Notes: generated by a model not told the origin, from the letters alone. Positions 15,841 through 25,998 are shown, counted from the first letter of the stretch. The stretch: DNA of 36,382 nt from an uncultured Pluralibacter sp. (GCF_913775985.1 NZ_CAJYMB010000039.1:1-36382); one strand, 5' to 3'. A program made the numbers and translations.

Positions 15841-16545
15841 ATGAAAACTCGACTTCCCCTGATTTTACTGCTCAACGTTGCCGGACTGGGCCTGTTTCTG
15901 AGCTGGTATCTGCCCGTAAACCACGGTTTCTGGTTTCCGGTGGATGCCGGCATTTTTCACTTCTTCAACCAGCACCTGGCGGACAGCCGCGGCTGGGCGT
16001 GGTTTTTGGCCATTATTAACAACCGCGCGTTTGACGGCTGTTCGCTGCTGGCAATGGGCTGCCTGATGCTCAGCTTCTGGCTGAAAGAGGACGCCACCGG
16101 CCGCCGGCGGATTATCATCATCGGGCTGGTGATGCTGCTGGCGGCAGTGATTATTAACCAGCTGGCGCAGCATTTGATGCCGGTAAAACGCGCCAGCCCG
16201 ACACTCTTTTTCCCCGACGTGTATCGCGTAAGCGATCTGATTAATTTCTCCACTAAAGACGCTTCCAAAGACAGTTTCCCGGGCGATCACGGCATGATGC
16301 TGCTGATATTTTCCACCTTTATGTGGCGCTATTTCGGCGGTAAAGCCTTTGTGGTGGCGTTAATCATTTTTGTGATTTTTGCTTTCCCGCGGGTGATGAT
16401 CGGCGCGCACTGGTTTACCGATATTGCTGTCGGCTCGCTGACCGCCGTTTTGATTGGCATTCCGTGGGTATTAATGACGCCGCTCAGCGATAAGATAATT
16501 GCGCTATTTGAGCAATATTTACCCCGTTCACTTTACAAAAAATAA
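15841..16545 (+). CDS. lpxT: Kdo2-lipid A phosphotransferase (undecaprenyl-PP dependent)
   Basis: A 234-residue polytopic inner-membrane protein with PAP2 acid-phosphatase motifs: the SFPGDHG block (about 143-149) and the R-V-M-I-G-A-H-W-F-T-D block (about 181-191) carrying the catalytic histidines. It has about six hydrophobic helices. LpxT moves a phosphate from undecaprenyl pyrophosphate to lipid A, forming the 1-diphosphate on the periplasmic side and recycling the carrier. AAGGA lies just upstream of the ATG. Order yeiR-lpxT-mepS matches E. coli. Confidence 0.93.
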   Translation: MKTRLPLILLLNVAGLGLFLSWYLPVNHGFWFPVDAGIFHFFNQHLADSRGWAWFLAIINNRAFDGCSLLAMGCLMLSFWLKEDATGRRRIIIIGLVMLLAAVIINQLAQHLMPVKRASPTLFFPDVYRVSDLINFSTKDASKDSFPGDHGMMLLIFSTFMWRYFGGKAFVVALIIFVIFAFPRVMIGAHWFTDIAVGSLTAVLIGIPWVLMTPLSDKIIALFEQYLPRSLYKK

Positions 16546-16839
16546 CGATTTACGCCCTAAGCGCGACCCGACAGCGGTTATCTTTATGATTTCTGCTGCG
16601 GGTAGCACGGGCTCTTTCTTAAAACACGCCGACGGCAGAATAAAAAATCACAGAAAAATGAGCTAATTGGCTACTTAACGCTCCGCCAGCTGTACGTTTT
16701 ATCCGCATATCTGCGCCGTAACTTTTCCTATCATTATTTCTTATAAAAAAAACCGTAAAACCGCTAGCTAGGGGCATGTCAATAGGGTAACCTCAATCTC
16801 GTTTTGCTCAGTCAGGGATAACTGGCCTGAATCGTGAAT

Positions 16840-16865
16840 AAATTTGTGCACTGTCGCACAAATTT
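16840..16865. promoter_or_regulatory. Perfect inverted repeat upstream of mepS
   Basis: Arms aaatttgtgc and gcacaaattt pair over 10 bp with a 6-nt loop, 103 bp before the mepS start. The rest of the 423-bp gap between lpxT and mepS (16546-16968) shows no gene that I can support. The repeat could be an operator or a 5'-leader stem; no T-run follows, so it is not a standard terminator. Confidence 0.45.
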
Positions 16866-16968
16866 GACAGTCAGGAATTGTCTCATTTTGAGCAGGTATT
16901 TAGTCTCGTCACGTTCGGCATCTTCGTAACGATCTTTTCGTTAAGGACTTCAAGGGAAAATAAACATA

Positions 16969-17538
16969 ATGGTCAAGTCTCAACCACTTTTGAGATATAT
17001 CCTGCGGGCAATCCCCGCTGTAGCAGTCGCGGTTCTGCTTTCTGCATGTAGCACAACGAACACCGCAAGAAATATGCATTCTGAGACGCATGGTGTGGGT
17101 ATGGAAGACCCTTCCTCACTGCAAGCCTCTCAGGATGAATTCGAATCCATGGTGCGTAATCTCGACGTTAAGTCGCGTCTTATGGACCAGTATGCCAGCT
17201 GGAAGGGCGTGCGCTACCGCCTCGGCGGCGAAAGCAAGCGCGGCATTGACTGCTCGGCGTTTGTTCAGCGCACCTTCCGCGAACAGTTTGGTATGGATCT
17301 GCCCCGCTCAACCTACCAGCAGCAGGAAATGGGTAAATCCATTTCACGTAAGCAACTGCGCACCGGCGATCTGGTATTGTTCAGAGCAGGCTCTACCGGC
17401 CGCCACGTGGGCATCTATATCGGCAACAACCAGTTTGTTCACGCCTCCACCAGCAGCGGCGTTACTATCTCTAATCTGAGTGAGCCTTACTGGAACAAGC
17501 GTTACAACGAAGCGCGTCGGGTGCTGAGCCGCTCCTGA
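16969..17538 (+). CDS. mepS: Murein DD-endopeptidase MepS (lipoprotein Spr)
   Basis: A 189-residue protein. The lipoprotein signal ends in LLSAC with lipidated C27. The NlpC/P60 domain has catalytic C95 (GIDCSAF), H146 (GRHVGIY) and H158 (FVHAST). It cuts D-Ala-mDAP cross-links to let the sacculus grow and is tethered to the outer membrane; in E. coli its level is set by Prc/NlpI proteolysis. Length and sequence are as in E. coli. It is followed by a strong terminator and then directly by yejA; the E. coli gene rtn that lies between them is absent here. Confidence 0.95.
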   Translation: MVKSQPLLRYILRAIPAVAVAVLLSACSTTNTARNMHSETHGVGMEDPSSLQASQDEFESMVRNLDVKSRLMDQYASWKGVRYRLGGESKRGIDCSAFVQRTFREQFGMDLPRSTYQQQEMGKSISRKQLRTGDLVLFRAGSTGRHVGIYIGNNQFVHASTSSGVTISNLSEPYWNKRYNEARRVLSRS

Positions 17539-17593
17539 TATTTATGGATAGCTCAGGCGTCTGAATTCCCTTGTTTGGACGCCCATGTAAAAA

Positions 17594-17620
17594 AAGCACT
17601 GTACGCACAGTGCTTTTTTT
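17594..17620 (+). terminator. Rho-independent terminator of mepS
   Basis: A 9-bp stem (aagcactgt / acagtgctt), a 4-nt loop and a run of Ts. It ends the mepS transcript before yejA. Confidence 0.9.
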
Positions 17621-17732
17621 ATTTACAGATTATCCCCGCGCGCTTGCTGCCCGGCATTCACAATCGCGCTGACCTCACTTATTATTCACCCATCCCAGTA
17701 ACCCGCAGCGGCACGTAAAAGGACATTAACGG

Positions 17733-19544
17733 GTGAAATCCGCACTGACGGTACTTCTGTGCCTGACATTATGTAGCTTCAGCTCGCTCGCGCAGGCCGT
17801 AAAACAGAGCGACACTTTCGCCGTCATTGGCGAGCCAAAATACGCCGCCGGTTTCAGCCACTACGATTATGTCAATCCCGATGCACCAAAGGGCGGAGCC
17901 GTTACTCTGGCAGCGATCGGCACCTTCGATAACTTTAACCGCTTCGCCTCGCGGGGCAACGCCGCGGTGCGCACGGAATCGCTGTATGACGCTCTGTTCA
18001 CCACCTCCGATGACGAACCGGGCAGCTACTATCCTCTGATTGCCAAAAGCGTGCGCTATGCCGACGACTTCTCCTGGGCAGAGGTGAGCCTCAATCCGCT
18101 GGCGCGCTTTCACGACGGCAGCCCGGTCACCGCTGAGGACGTAGCTTTTACCTTCCATAAATTTATGACCGAAGGCGTGACCCAGTTCCGCCTGGTGTAT
18201 AAAGGTACGACGGTTGAAGCTATCGCCCCGCTGACCGTTAAGATAACCCTCGCTAAACCGGGTAAAGAGGACATGCTGAGCCTCTTCACCCTGCCGGTAA
18301 TGCCGAAGAAATTCTGGGCAAAGCACAACCTCAGCGAGCCGCTCTCTGTTCCCCCGCTGGCAGGCGGCCCCTATAAAATTACCGCCTGGCGGATGGGCCA
18401 GTACATTACCTATTCCCGGGTAAAGGATTACTGGGCGGCCAATCTGCCGGTTAACCGCGGCCGCTGGAACTTTGACACCCTGCGCTACGACTATTATCTC
18501 GACGACAACGTGGCGTTTGAGGCTTTCAAGGCCGGCGCCGTCGACTTTCGCAGTGAATCCAGCGCCAAAAACTGGGCCACCCGCTACAGCGGCCGCAATT
18601 TTAACGATGGTTACATCGTCAGGCTGGCAGAGAAAAACACCTCGGCGCAGGATACCCAGTGGCTGGCGTTCAATATTCAGCGCCCGGTTTTCGCCAGCCG
18701 CCAGGTACGCGAGGCGGTGACGCTGGCCTTCGACTTCGAGTGGATGAACAAGGCTCTGTTTTACGGCGCCTACCGCCGGGCGAACAGCTATTTCCAGAAT
18801 ACTGACTATGCCGCCCGCGGCGCACCCGACGCCGACGAGCGGGCGCTGCTGATGCCGATGAAAAACGAGCTGCCCGCAGAGGTATTCACCGATGCCTGGC
18901 GACCGCCGGTATCCAGCGGCAACGGCTTCGATCGCGATAATCTGCTCAAGGCCAGCCGTCTGCTGGATGCCGCAGGCTGGGTGCTGAAGGGCGAGCAGCG
19001 GGTAAATGCAAAAACTGGCCAGCCGCTGCGTTTTGAGCTGCTGCTGCCGTCGTCGTCCAACAGCCAGTGGGTGATCCCGTTTCAGCACAATCTGAAGCGC
19101 ATCGGCGTGCGAATGGACATTCGCCAGGTCGATAACTCGCAGGCCAGCAGCCGCCTGCGCAGCCGCGATTACGATATGATGCCCCGGCCGTGGCGGGCAA
19201 TGCCGTGGCCCAGCGGCGGCGATCTGCAAATCTCGTGGGGATCGCAATACATCAACTCCTCCTACAACGGCCCCGGCGTAGCCAGCCCGGTGATTGATAG
19301 CCTTATCGCGCAAATGATCCGCCACGAAGGCGACAGGCAGAAGCTGCTGCCGCTGGGCCGGGCGCTGGATCGGGTATTGACCTGGAACTACTATCAGCTG
19401 CCGATGTGGTATATCGACACGGACCGGCTGGCCTTCTGGAACAAATTTTCCAGCCCCGCCGTGCGCCCGGTCTACTCTGTGGGTTTTGAAAACTGGTGGT
19501 ATGACGTTAACAAAGCGGCCGGACTGCCGGCTGACAGGCGATGA
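17733..19544 (+). CDS. yejA: Periplasmic peptide/microcin C-binding protein of the Yej ABC transporter
   Basis: A 603-residue extracellular solute-binding protein, family 5. Signal peptide about 1-22 (SLAQA). Typical motifs include DPEG-family features such as HDGSPVTAEDVAFTFHKFM, LAGGPYKI and REAVTLAFDFEW. It captures peptides, including microcin C in E. coli, for import by YejB/YejE/YejF. The GTG start has AAAAGGA 9 nt upstream. It is the first gene of a four-gene operon with gaps of only a few bases. The large reverse-strand open frame across it is a GC-driven shadow. Confidence 0.94.
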   Translation: MKSALTVLLCLTLCSFSSLAQAVKQSDTFAVIGEPKYAAGFSHYDYVNPDAPKGGAVTLAAIGTFDNFNRFASRGNAAVRTESLYDALFTTSDDEPGSYYPLIAKSVRYADDFSWAEVSLNPLARFHDGSPVTAEDVAFTFHKFMTEGVTQFRLVYKGTTVEAIAPLTVKITLAKPGKEDMLSLFTLPVMPKKFWAKHNLSEPLSVPPLAGGPYKITAWRMGQYITYSRVKDYWAANLPVNRGRWNFDTLRYDYYLDDNVAFEAFKAGAVDFRSESSAKNWATRYSGRNFNDGYIVRLAEKNTSAQDTQWLAFNIQRPVFASRQVREAVTLAFDFEWMNKALFYGAYRRANSYFQNTDYAARGAPDADERALLMPMKNELPAEVFTDAWRPPVSSGNGFDRDNLLKASRLLDAAGWVLKGEQRVNAKTGQPLRFELLLPSSSNSQWVIPFQHNLKRIGVRMDIRQVDNSQASSRLRSRDYDMMPRPWRAMPWPSGGDLQISWGSQYINSSYNGPGVASPVIDSLIAQMIRHEGDRQKLLPLGRALDRVLTWNYYQLPMWYIDTDRLAFWNKFSSPAVRPVYSVGFENWWYDVNKAAGLPADRR

Positions 19545-19553
19545 GGAGCTAGA

Positions 19554-20648
19554 ATGGGCGCGTACCTGGTCAGGCGGCTGCTGCTGGTGATCCCAACCCT
19601 GTGGGCGATCATCACCCTTAATTTTTTTATCGTGCAAATCGCGCCCGGCGGCCCGGTGGATCAGGCAATTGCCGCCATCGAATTCGGTCACGGCGGCTCG
19701 CTGCCCGGCGGCGGGGACGCAGGCGCGTCGGCCACCCACGCCCGCACCGGCGCGGGTAATATCAGCGAGGGGGAATACCGCGGCGGCCGCGGCCTCGATC
19801 CCGAGGTTATCGCCGAGATTACCCACCGCTACGGCTTCGATAAGCCTCTGCACGAGCGCTACTTCACCATGTTGTGGAACTACCTGCGCTTTGATTTTGG
19901 CGACAGCCTGTTTCGCAGCGCGTCGGTGCTGAGCCTGATCAAAAGCAGCCTGCCGGTGTCGATAACCCTCGGGCTGTGGAGCACGCTGATTATCTACCTG
20001 GTCTCGATTCCGCTCGGGATCCGCAAAGCGGTGTATAACGGCAGCCGGTTCGATATCTGGAGCAGCGCCTTTATTATTGTCGGCTACGCCATCCCGGCGT
20101 TTCTGTTCGCCGTAGTGCTGATCGTGGTGTTTGCCGGCGGCAGCTACTTCGACCTGTTCCCGCTGCGCGGGCTGGTTTCAGCCAATTTCGATACCCTGCC
20201 CTGGTATCAAAAAATTACCGACTATTTATGGCATATCGCCCTGCCGGTACTGGCTACCGTCATCGGCGGCTTTGCGGCCCTCACCATGCTCACCAAAAAC
20301 GCCTTTCTCGACGAGATCCGCAAACAGTACGTGGTGACCGCCCGGGCCAAAGGCGTCAGCGAGAAAAATATCCTCTGGCATCATATTTTCCGCAACGCCA
20401 TGCTGCTGGCAATTGCCGGCTTTCCCGCCACCTTTATCAGCATGTTTTTTACCGGCTCGCTGATGATTGAGGTGATGTTCTCCCTGAACGGGCTGGGGCT
20501 GCTGGGCTATGAGGCCACGGTGTCGCGCGACTATCCGGTGATGTTCGGCACGCTCTATATTTTTACCCTGGTGGGCCTGCTGCTGAATATTCTCAGCGAC
20601 ATCTGCTATACGCTTGTCGATCCGCGTATTGATTTCGAGGGGCGCTGA
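19554..20648 (+). CDS. yejB: Yej ABC transporter permease
   Basis: A 364-residue inner-membrane permease, the same length as E. coli YejB, starting [20 protein letters not shown] Gly-rich periplasmic insert follows the first helix (about residues 45-80). The binding-protein-dependent transport signature is seen around [18 protein letters not shown]. It lies 9 bp after yejA, and its TGA overlaps the yejE ATG by one base. Confidence 0.95.
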   Translation: MGAYLVRRLLLVIPTLWAIITLNFFIVQIAPGGPVDQAIAAIEFGHGGSLPGGGDAGASATHARTGAGNISEGEYRGGRGLDPEVIAEITHRYGFDKPLHERYFTMLWNYLRFDFGDSLFRSASVLSLIKSSLPVSITLGLWSTLIIYLVSIPLGIRKAVYNGSRFDIWSSAFIIVGYAIPAFLFAVVLIVVFAGGSYFDLFPLRGLVSANFDTLPWYQKITDYLWHIALPVLATVIGGFAALTMLTKNAFLDEIRKQYVVTARAKGVSEKNILWHHIFRNAMLLAIAGFPATFISMFFTGSLMIEVMFSLNGLGLLGYEATVSRDYPVMFGTLYIFTLVGLLLNILSDICYTLVDPRIDFEGR

Positions 20649-21673
20649 TGATCCATCTTAACGCAGTCAATCAGGCCCGCTGGGTCCGCTTTCGCCACAA
20701 CCGGCGCGGCTTCTGGTCGCTGGTGCTATTTTTGCTTATTTTTACCTGCAGCATGGCCTCCGAACTGATCGCCAACGAGCAGCCGCTGGTGGTGAAGTAC
20801 AGCGGCAAGCTCTACTTTCCGGCGATCAAAACCTACAGCGAGAAGACATTCGGCGGCGAGTTTGCCACCGCGGCAGATTATCAGGACCCGTGGCTGCAAA
20901 AGCGGCTGGATGAACACGGCTGGGTGCTGTGGGCGCCGGTGCGTTTCGGGGCCACCTCAATCAACTTCGCTACCGATCGCCCTTTCCCCTCACCGCCCTC
21001 GGCGCAAAACTGGCTCGGCACCGACGCCAACGGCGGCGACGTGCTGGCGCGGATCCTGTACGGCACGCGCATTTCGCTGCTGTTTGGCCTGATGCTTACC
21101 GCATGCTCCAGCGTGATGGGCGTGCTCGCCGGCGCGGTCCAGGGCTACTACGGTGGGAAAATCGATCTGTGGGGCCAGCGCTTTATCGAAGTCTGGTCCG
21201 GAATGCCAACGCTGTTTCTGATTATCCTGCTCTCAAGCGTCGTCCAGCCCAACTTCTGGTGGCTGCTGGCCATCACGGTGGCGTTCGGCTGGATGACACT
21301 GGTGGGCGTAGTGCGCGCGGAGTTTCTGCGCACCCGCAACTTTGACTACATCCGCGCGGCGCAGGCGCTGGGCGTCAGCGACAGTGCAATTATTGTTCGC
21401 CACATGCTGCCCAATGCCATGGTCGCTACCCTGACGTTTTTGCCGTTTATTCTGTGCAGCTCCATCACCACGCTGACATCGCTGGACTTCCTCGGCTTCG
21501 GCCTGCCGCTCGGCTCGCCGTCGCTCGGGGAGCTGCTGCTGCAGGGCAAAAATAATCTGCAGACGCCGTGGCTCGGCATCGCCGCGTTTTTATCCGTGGC
21601 GGTGCTGCTCTCCCTGTTAATTTTTATCGGCGAAGCGGTGCGCGACGCCTTCGACCCGAGTAAGGCGGTATAA
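20648..21673 (+). CDS. yejE: Yej ABC transporter permease
   Basis: A 341-residue permease, the E. coli YejE length. An N-terminal helix (about 22-40) is followed by a periplasmic segment of about 85 residues, then the permease domain beginning WLGTDANGGDVLARILYGTR. The EAA-type coupling loop is AAQALGVSDSAIIVRHMLPNA. It pairs with YejB to form the channel. Overlap with yejB and a 1-bp gap to yejF indicate tightly coupled translation. Confidence 0.95.
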   Translation: MIHLNAVNQARWVRFRHNRRGFWSLVLFLLIFTCSMASELIANEQPLVVKYSGKLYFPAIKTYSEKTFGGEFATAADYQDPWLQKRLDEHGWVLWAPVRFGATSINFATDRPFPSPPSAQNWLGTDANGGDVLARILYGTRISLLFGLMLTACSSVMGVLAGAVQGYYGGKIDLWGQRFIEVWSGMPTLFLIILLSSVVQPNFWWLLAITVAFGWMTLVGVVRAEFLRTRNFDYIRAAQALGVSDSAIIVRHMLPNAMVATLTFLPFILCSSITTLTSLDFLGFGLPLGSPSLGELLLQGKNNLQTPWLGIAAFLSVAVLLSLLIFIGEAVRDAFDPSKAV

Positions 21674-21674
21674 G

Positions 21675-23264
21675 ATGGGCGCTCCTCTTCTGGATATCGA
21701 CAACCTCTCTATTGCCTTTACCCAAGGCGGCGCAAAACGCACGGTAGTGAGCGAGCTTTCCCTGCGCATTGATGCCGGCGAGACGCTGGCGCTGGTGGGG
21801 GAGTCTGGCTCGGGAAAAAGCGTCACCGCGCTGTCGGTGCTGCGCCTGCTGCCCTCCCCGCCGGTGAGCTACCCCACTGGCAATATCCACTTTTGCGGCG
21901 AGTCGCTGCTGCACGCCGGAGAATCGACTCTGCGCGGCGTGCGCGGCAACCGTATCGCCATGATCTTTCAGGAGCCGATGGTCTCCCTCAATCCACTGCA
22001 CACGCTGGAGAAGCAGCTCGGTGAAGTGCTGTCCCTGCACCGCGGCATGCGTAAAGAGGCGGCGCGAGGAGAAATTATTGCCTGCCTTGACCGGGTAGGC
22101 ATCCGCAACCCGCTGCGCCGCCTCGCCGACTTTCCGCACCAGCTCTCCGGCGGCGAGCGCCAGCGGGTGATGATCGCCATGGCGCTGCTGACCCGTCCGG
22201 AACTGCTGATCGCCGACGAGCCGACCACCGCGCTCGACGTCTCGGTGCAGGCGCAGATCCTCCAGCTGCTGCGCGAGCTGCGCCGGGAGCTGAATATGGG
22301 CCTGCTTTTTATTACCCACAATCTGACTATCGTACGCAAGCTGGCGGATCGGGTGGCGGTAATGCAGAACGGCCGCTGCGTGGAGCAGAACGCGGCGGCA
22401 GGCCTCTTTGCCCAACCTCAGCATCCCTATACCGTGAAACTGCTCAACAGCGAGCCCGCAGGCGAACCGGTTCCGCTGCCGCCGGACAGCCCGGTGCTGC
22501 TGGCGGTGGACAATCTTGAAGTGGCCTTTCCGATCCGCAAGGGCCTGCTGCGCCGCGTTACCGGCGAAAACAGCGTGGTGCGCAATATCAGCTTTACGCT
22601 CAGGCGCGGCGAAACGCTGGGGCTGGTCGGAGAATCCGGATCCGGCAAGAGCACTACCGGACTGGCGCTGCTGCGGCTGATCGCCTCCCGGGGCAGCATC
22701 ACCTTTGACGGGGAAGCCCTGCAGGGGAGAAGCCGCCGGCAGATGCTGCCGCTGCGCCACCGCATTCAGGTGGTTTTTCAGGATCCAAACTCGTCGCTCA
22801 ACCCGCGCCTCAACGTGCTGCAAATCATCGAAGAGGGTCTACGGGTACACCAGCCGGCGCTGAGTAGCACGCAGCGCGAAGAGCAAGTGGTCCAGACGAT
22901 GGAGGAAGTCGGTCTCGATCCTCAGACCCGCTGGCGCTATCCGGCCGAGTTTTCCGGCGGCCAGCGCCAGCGTATCGCTATCGCCCGGGCGCTGATCCTC
23001 AGGCCGCAGCTTATCGTGCTGGATGAGCCAACGTCATCGCTGGACCGCACGGTGCAGGCGCAAATTCTTGCCCTGCTCAAATCGCTGCAGCAAAAATACC
23101 GGCTGGCCTATCTTTTTATCAGCCACGATTTACAGGTGGTGCGCGCGCTGTGTCATCAGGTGATTGTCCTGCGGCAGGGCGAGGTGGTTGAACAGGGAGA
23201 GTGTCAGCGCGTGTTTGACGCGCCGGCGCAGGAGTATACGCGCCAGCTCATTACGCTGAGCTGA
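21675..23264 (+). CDS. yejF: Yej ABC transporter dual ATPase
   Basis: A 529-residue protein with two fused ABC ATPase domains. First: Walker A GESGSGKS (42-49), signature LSGGERQR (about 157), Walker B LLIADEP. Second: Walker A GESGSGKSTT (about 320), signature FSGGQRQR (about 426), Walker B LIVLDEP. Both keep all catalytic motifs. It energises import through YejB/YejE. It ends two bases before the convergent yejG. Confidence 0.95.
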   Translation: MGAPLLDIDNLSIAFTQGGAKRTVVSELSLRIDAGETLALVGESGSGKSVTALSVLRLLPSPPVSYPTGNIHFCGESLLHAGESTLRGVRGNRIAMIFQEPMVSLNPLHTLEKQLGEVLSLHRGMRKEAARGEIIACLDRVGIRNPLRRLADFPHQLSGGERQRVMIAMALLTRPELLIADEPTTALDVSVQAQILQLLRELRRELNMGLLFITHNLTIVRKLADRVAVMQNGRCVEQNAAAGLFAQPQHPYTVKLLNSEPAGEPVPLPPDSPVLLAVDNLEVAFPIRKGLLRRVTGENSVVRNISFTLRRGETLGLVGESGSGKSTTGLALLRLIASRGSITFDGEALQGRSRRQMLPLRHRIQVVFQDPNSSLNPRLNVLQIIEEGLRVHQPALSSTQREEQVVQTMEEVGLDPQTRWRYPAEFSGGQRQRIAIARALILRPQLIVLDEPTSSLDRTVQAQILALLKSLQQKYRLAYLFISHDLQVVRALCHQVIVLRQGEVVEQGECQRVFDAPAQEYTRQLITLS

Positions 23265-23266
23265 CG

Positions 23267-23611
23267 TCAGAAAGGATTGTAGCCGGAGAAGGGTTCAGCG
23301 ATGGCGACGCCGCAGTTTTTGAGGCGGCAGGTGGCGGCAAACTCGTCCTGCATGCTGACGAACAGGCACGGCTCGCCTTCACACTCCAGTACGGAGCTGT
23401 TCACTTCAATATCGGTTAACGCCTGGCTCAGGGTTTCCATTACCGGCCAGGCGCTGTCGCCGTCCGGGCTGAGTAATTTCAGGGCCACGAGGCAGTTATC
23501 GCTGGCGGTACCACTTTGCGGAATCGGTTCAACTCTGGAACCTGCAAAACCCGCCAGCCAGCGATAGCTGTGCGGCAGGCGGTGGACAACGGAGAGCTGT
23601 ATTGTATTCAC
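23267..23611 (-). CDS. yejG: Conserved protein YejG
   Basis: A 114-residue protein, the same length as E. coli YejG and strongly similar ([49 protein letters not shown]). No membrane segment or signal peptide. The GTG start at 23611 follows GGGGA at 7 nt, and the encoded N-terminus matches E. coli; a longer frame from 23641 is not supported. Four cysteines are conserved. Function is not established; altered aminoglycoside tolerance has been reported for the family in E. coli, which I cannot test here. Confidence 0.88.
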   Translation of the reverse strand: MNTIQLSVVHRLPHSYRWLAGFAGSRVEPIPQSGTASDNCLVALKLLSPDGDSAWPVMETLSQALTDIEVNSSVLECEGEPCLFVSMQDEFAATCRLKNCGVAIAEPFSGYNPF

Positions 23612-23893
23612 GTTCTTATCCCCAGAAGCAAATGACTTCACAATTATTTTACATCAATTTTAACGCATTGTTGACAAATCATCCCGCTTCCAGAAGGTAA
23701 CCCGGGCCGCAATGGCCGTTATTAACATTATTTGCGGTGCGCGAGCGCTCTGGAGCATAACGGCGGCTATATGTAACCGTTTTTGTGATCTAAAACAATC
23801 TTTTTATCTACAAGTGTGTGACCTGTAATTCGCATTGATTTTACATAAAGGAAACATCGGTGGGTAATGCAGAACGATGAGAGATTGATGTGA

Positions 23894-23927
23894 ATCAAAC
23901 CAGAGGCGTCTTCGCCCCTGGTTTGAT
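23894..23927 (-). terminator. Hairpin terminator of the rsuA-bcr unit
   Basis: Arms atcaaaccag and ctggtttgat pair over 10 bp with further GGCG/CGCC pairing inside and a UUCG-like tip. It starts just past the bcr stop. The 23612-23893 gap otherwise holds only the yejG upstream region and no gene that I can support. Confidence 0.75.
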
Positions 23928-23929
23928 GA

Positions 23930-25126
23930 TTAGCTGCGGGCTTTACGCGGGCGGCTGGCGTAGAGGCAAAACAGTACCGAGCAGCTGGCGCAGAGAGCAA
24001 TGGACAGCAGCATCGGCCAGGCGCTGGAGAAAGTGGCAAGGGAAAGCAGCGCGCCGATAATTGCACCAATGCCGAAGCGGAAGGTGCCCGCCAGGGATGA
24101 TGCGGTGCCCGCCATGTGCGGAAACTCGTCGAGGATAACCGCCATCGCATTTGATGAGATCATCGACACGCAGCCCACGAAGGCCGCAATGCCTATCACC
24201 AGCGACCAGAATCCAACATCGAGCAGCGCGCACACCACCATCCACGCGGCAACCGCGAACTGGATCCACAGTCCGATGCGGAACATGTTCAGCGCCCCGA
24301 CACGGCGCACGAAGCGGCTGTTAATCATGGTCATGATGAACAGAAACGCGATGTTGAGCGCGAAGTAGTAGCCGAAATGCTGCGGCGAAACGTGGTTCAG
24401 TTCGATATAGACAAACGGCCCGGCGCTGAGGAATGAGAACATGCCGGCAAAGCTGAAGCCGCTGGCCAGCATATAGCTGAGCACCCTCTTGTGGCGAAAC
24501 AGCGAGGCAAAATTGCCCAGCGTGGTGCGCAGGCGAAACGGCTGGCGGCGCTCTGGCGGCAGGGTTTCATCAATCAGGAAGAAGATCATCAGCGACACCA
24601 GCAGCGCCGCCGCCGCGAGGATCCAGAAAAGGGCGTGCCAGCTAAACCACACCAGCACCGCCCCGCCCACAATAGGTGCCACCAGCGGCGCAATGGTCGT
24701 TACCAGCATCACGAAGGACATCATCCGGGAAAACTCTTCTTTCGGATAAATATCCCGCATCAGAGCGTTAATCACCACCCCCGCCGCCGCTGCCGCCAGG
24801 CCGTGGAGAAAGCGCATCGCAATCAGCATATCAATGGTCTGCGACAGCGCGCAGGCCACCGCCGCCGCCGCAAATATCAGCGTACCGCCGAGGATAACCG
24901 GCTTCCTACCCAGACTGTCCGCCATTGGCCCGTACAGCAGCTGGCCCAGCGCGAAGCCGAGAATATAGGTGCTCAGCGTCATCTGGGCGCTGCCCGCGGC
25001 CACGCCGAACTGGGTGGCGATGACCGGCAGCGCCGGCAGGTACATATCAATAGAGAGCGGCATCAGCATGGCGAGCAGGCCGAGGATAACCACAATTGCC
25101 AGGGACGAACGCTGACGGATACTCAC
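23930..25126 (-). CDS. bcr: Bicyclomycin/multidrug efflux MFS transporter
   Basis: A 398-residue, 12-helix major facilitator protein of the Bcr/CflA subfamily, nearly identical in layout to E. coli Bcr ([32 protein letters not shown] in the loop 2-3 motif, [39 protein letters not shown]). It exports bicyclomycin, sulfonamides and cysteine-like compounds by proton antiport. The GTG start at 25126 has AGGAG 7 nt upstream and gives the E. coli N-terminus; the longer frame to 25177 would run into rsuA. It is 16 bp behind rsuA, an operon. Confidence 0.94.
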   Translation of the reverse strand: MSIRQRSSLAIVVILGLLAMLMPLSIDMYLPALPVIATQFGVAAGSAQMTLSTYILGFALGQLLYGPMADSLGRKPVILGGTLIFAAAAVACALSQTIDMLIAMRFLHGLAAAAAGVVINALMRDIYPKEEFSRMMSFVMLVTTIAPLVAPIVGGAVLVWFSWHALFWILAAAALLVSLMIFFLIDETLPPERRQPFRLRTTLGNFASLFRHKRVLSYMLASGFSFAGMFSFLSAGPFVYIELNHVSPQHFGYYFALNIAFLFIMTMINSRFVRRVGALNMFRIGLWIQFAVAAWMVVCALLDVGFWSLVIGIAAFVGCVSMISSNAMAVILDEFPHMAGTASSLAGTFRFGIGAIIGALLSLATFSSAWPMLLSIALCASCSVLFCLYASRPRKARS

Positions 25127-25142
25127 AAATAGACTCCTGCTG

Positions 25143-25850
25143 TTAGCGCCCCGGCATGCGGACGCTGGCGATTTCATCTTCCGTCAGCGGACGGTATTCG
25201 CCCGGCTCCAGATCCTCATCAAGCACAATGTCGCCAATGCGCTCGCGGTGCAGGCCAACAACGTGGTTGCCGACGGCGGCGAACATGCGTTTCACCTGGT
25301 GATAGCGCCCTTCGCTGATTGTCAGGCGCACTTCCGTCGGCGTTATAACCTCAAGCTGCGCCGGCTGGGTGAGATCTTTTTCATTGTGCAGCTGAACGCC
25401 TTTGGCAAACTGCGCCGCGGTATCGTCGGCAACCGGCGACTCCAGGGTTACCAGGTAGGTTTTCTCGCAGTGGTGGCGCGGCGAGGTAATGCGGTGCGAC
25501 CACTGACCGTCGTCGGTCATCAGCACCAGGCCGGTAGTGTCGATATCCAGCCTGCCGGCGGCGTGTAGTTTATAGGCCACCGGCTCCTCCAGAAAATAGA
25601 GAACTGTCGGATGATCCGGATCGTCAGTTGAGCAGACGTAGCCCTGGGGCTTGTTGAGCATAAAGTAGCGCGGGCCGTTCTGCTGGACCAGGGTATTGCC
25701 GTCATAGGCGACATCGTGTTCCGGCAAAATCTTGAAAGAGGTACTTTTGACAATCTCGCCGTCCACGGTAACGCGGCTGGCGCGGATCTCGCGCCCGGCG
25801 ATGGCCCGGCTGACGTCGAGCTGCTGGGCGATAAACTTATCGAGTCGCAT
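25143..25850 (-). CDS. rsuA: 16S rRNA pseudouridine(516) synthase
   Basis: A 235-residue protein: S4 RNA-binding domain at residues 1-55 ([15 protein letters not shown]) and a pseudouridine synthase domain with the catalytic motif [10 protein letters not shown] (99-108), whose D102 is the nucleophile position of E. coli RsuA. It makes pseudouridine 516 in 16S rRNA. A few residues longer than the E. coli protein at the C-terminus (VRMPGR). Divergent from radD and first gene of the rsuA-bcr unit. Confidence 0.94.
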   Translation of the reverse strand: MRLDKFIAQQLDVSRAIAGREIRASRVTVDGEIVKSTSFKILPEHDVAYDGNTLVQQNGPRYFMLNKPQGYVCSTDDPDHPTVLYFLEEPVAYKLHAAGRLDIDTTGLVLMTDDGQWSHRITSPRHHCEKTYLVTLESPVADDTAAQFAKGVQLHNEKDLTQPAQLEVITPTEVRLTISEGRYHQVKRMFAAVGNHVVGLHRERIGDIVLDEDLEPGEYRPLTEDEIASVRMPGR

Positions 25851-25911
25851 GAAATAATTAAGCCTGTAAAGAGTGCGGATATCGGAACTTGTCCGAAAAA
25901 AGAAGCCGTAA

Positions 25912-25968
25912 GGCCGCTAAGTATAGCGGCCACGGTATGCCACTCAAGCGAAAAAAATCGTGGCATAC
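25912..25968. repeat. Two consecutive perfect inverted repeats between rsuA and radD
   Basis: First: ggccgcta / tagcggcc (25912-25931, 4-nt loop). Second: gtatgccac / gtggcatac (25935-25968, 16-nt loop). Both lie in the 148-bp divergent promoter region, the second about 30 bp before the radD start. They may be operators or leader stems. Confidence 0.6.
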
Positions 25969-25998
25969 TAATTACGAATTCATCATGGCCCGAGAATA

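Noticed and set aside
17769..19853. 694-residue open frame on the minus strand across yejA and the yejB start
   Set aside because: Overlaps yejA and the start of yejB, both clear homologues. Its composition (Ala/Arg/Gln/Gly/His-rich, no domain) is that of a shadow frame in GC-rich DNA. The long reverse frames over yeiQ (13843-15132), yejF (21624-22823) and radD (26428-27687), and the plus-strand one over uxuA (11978-13054), are the same.
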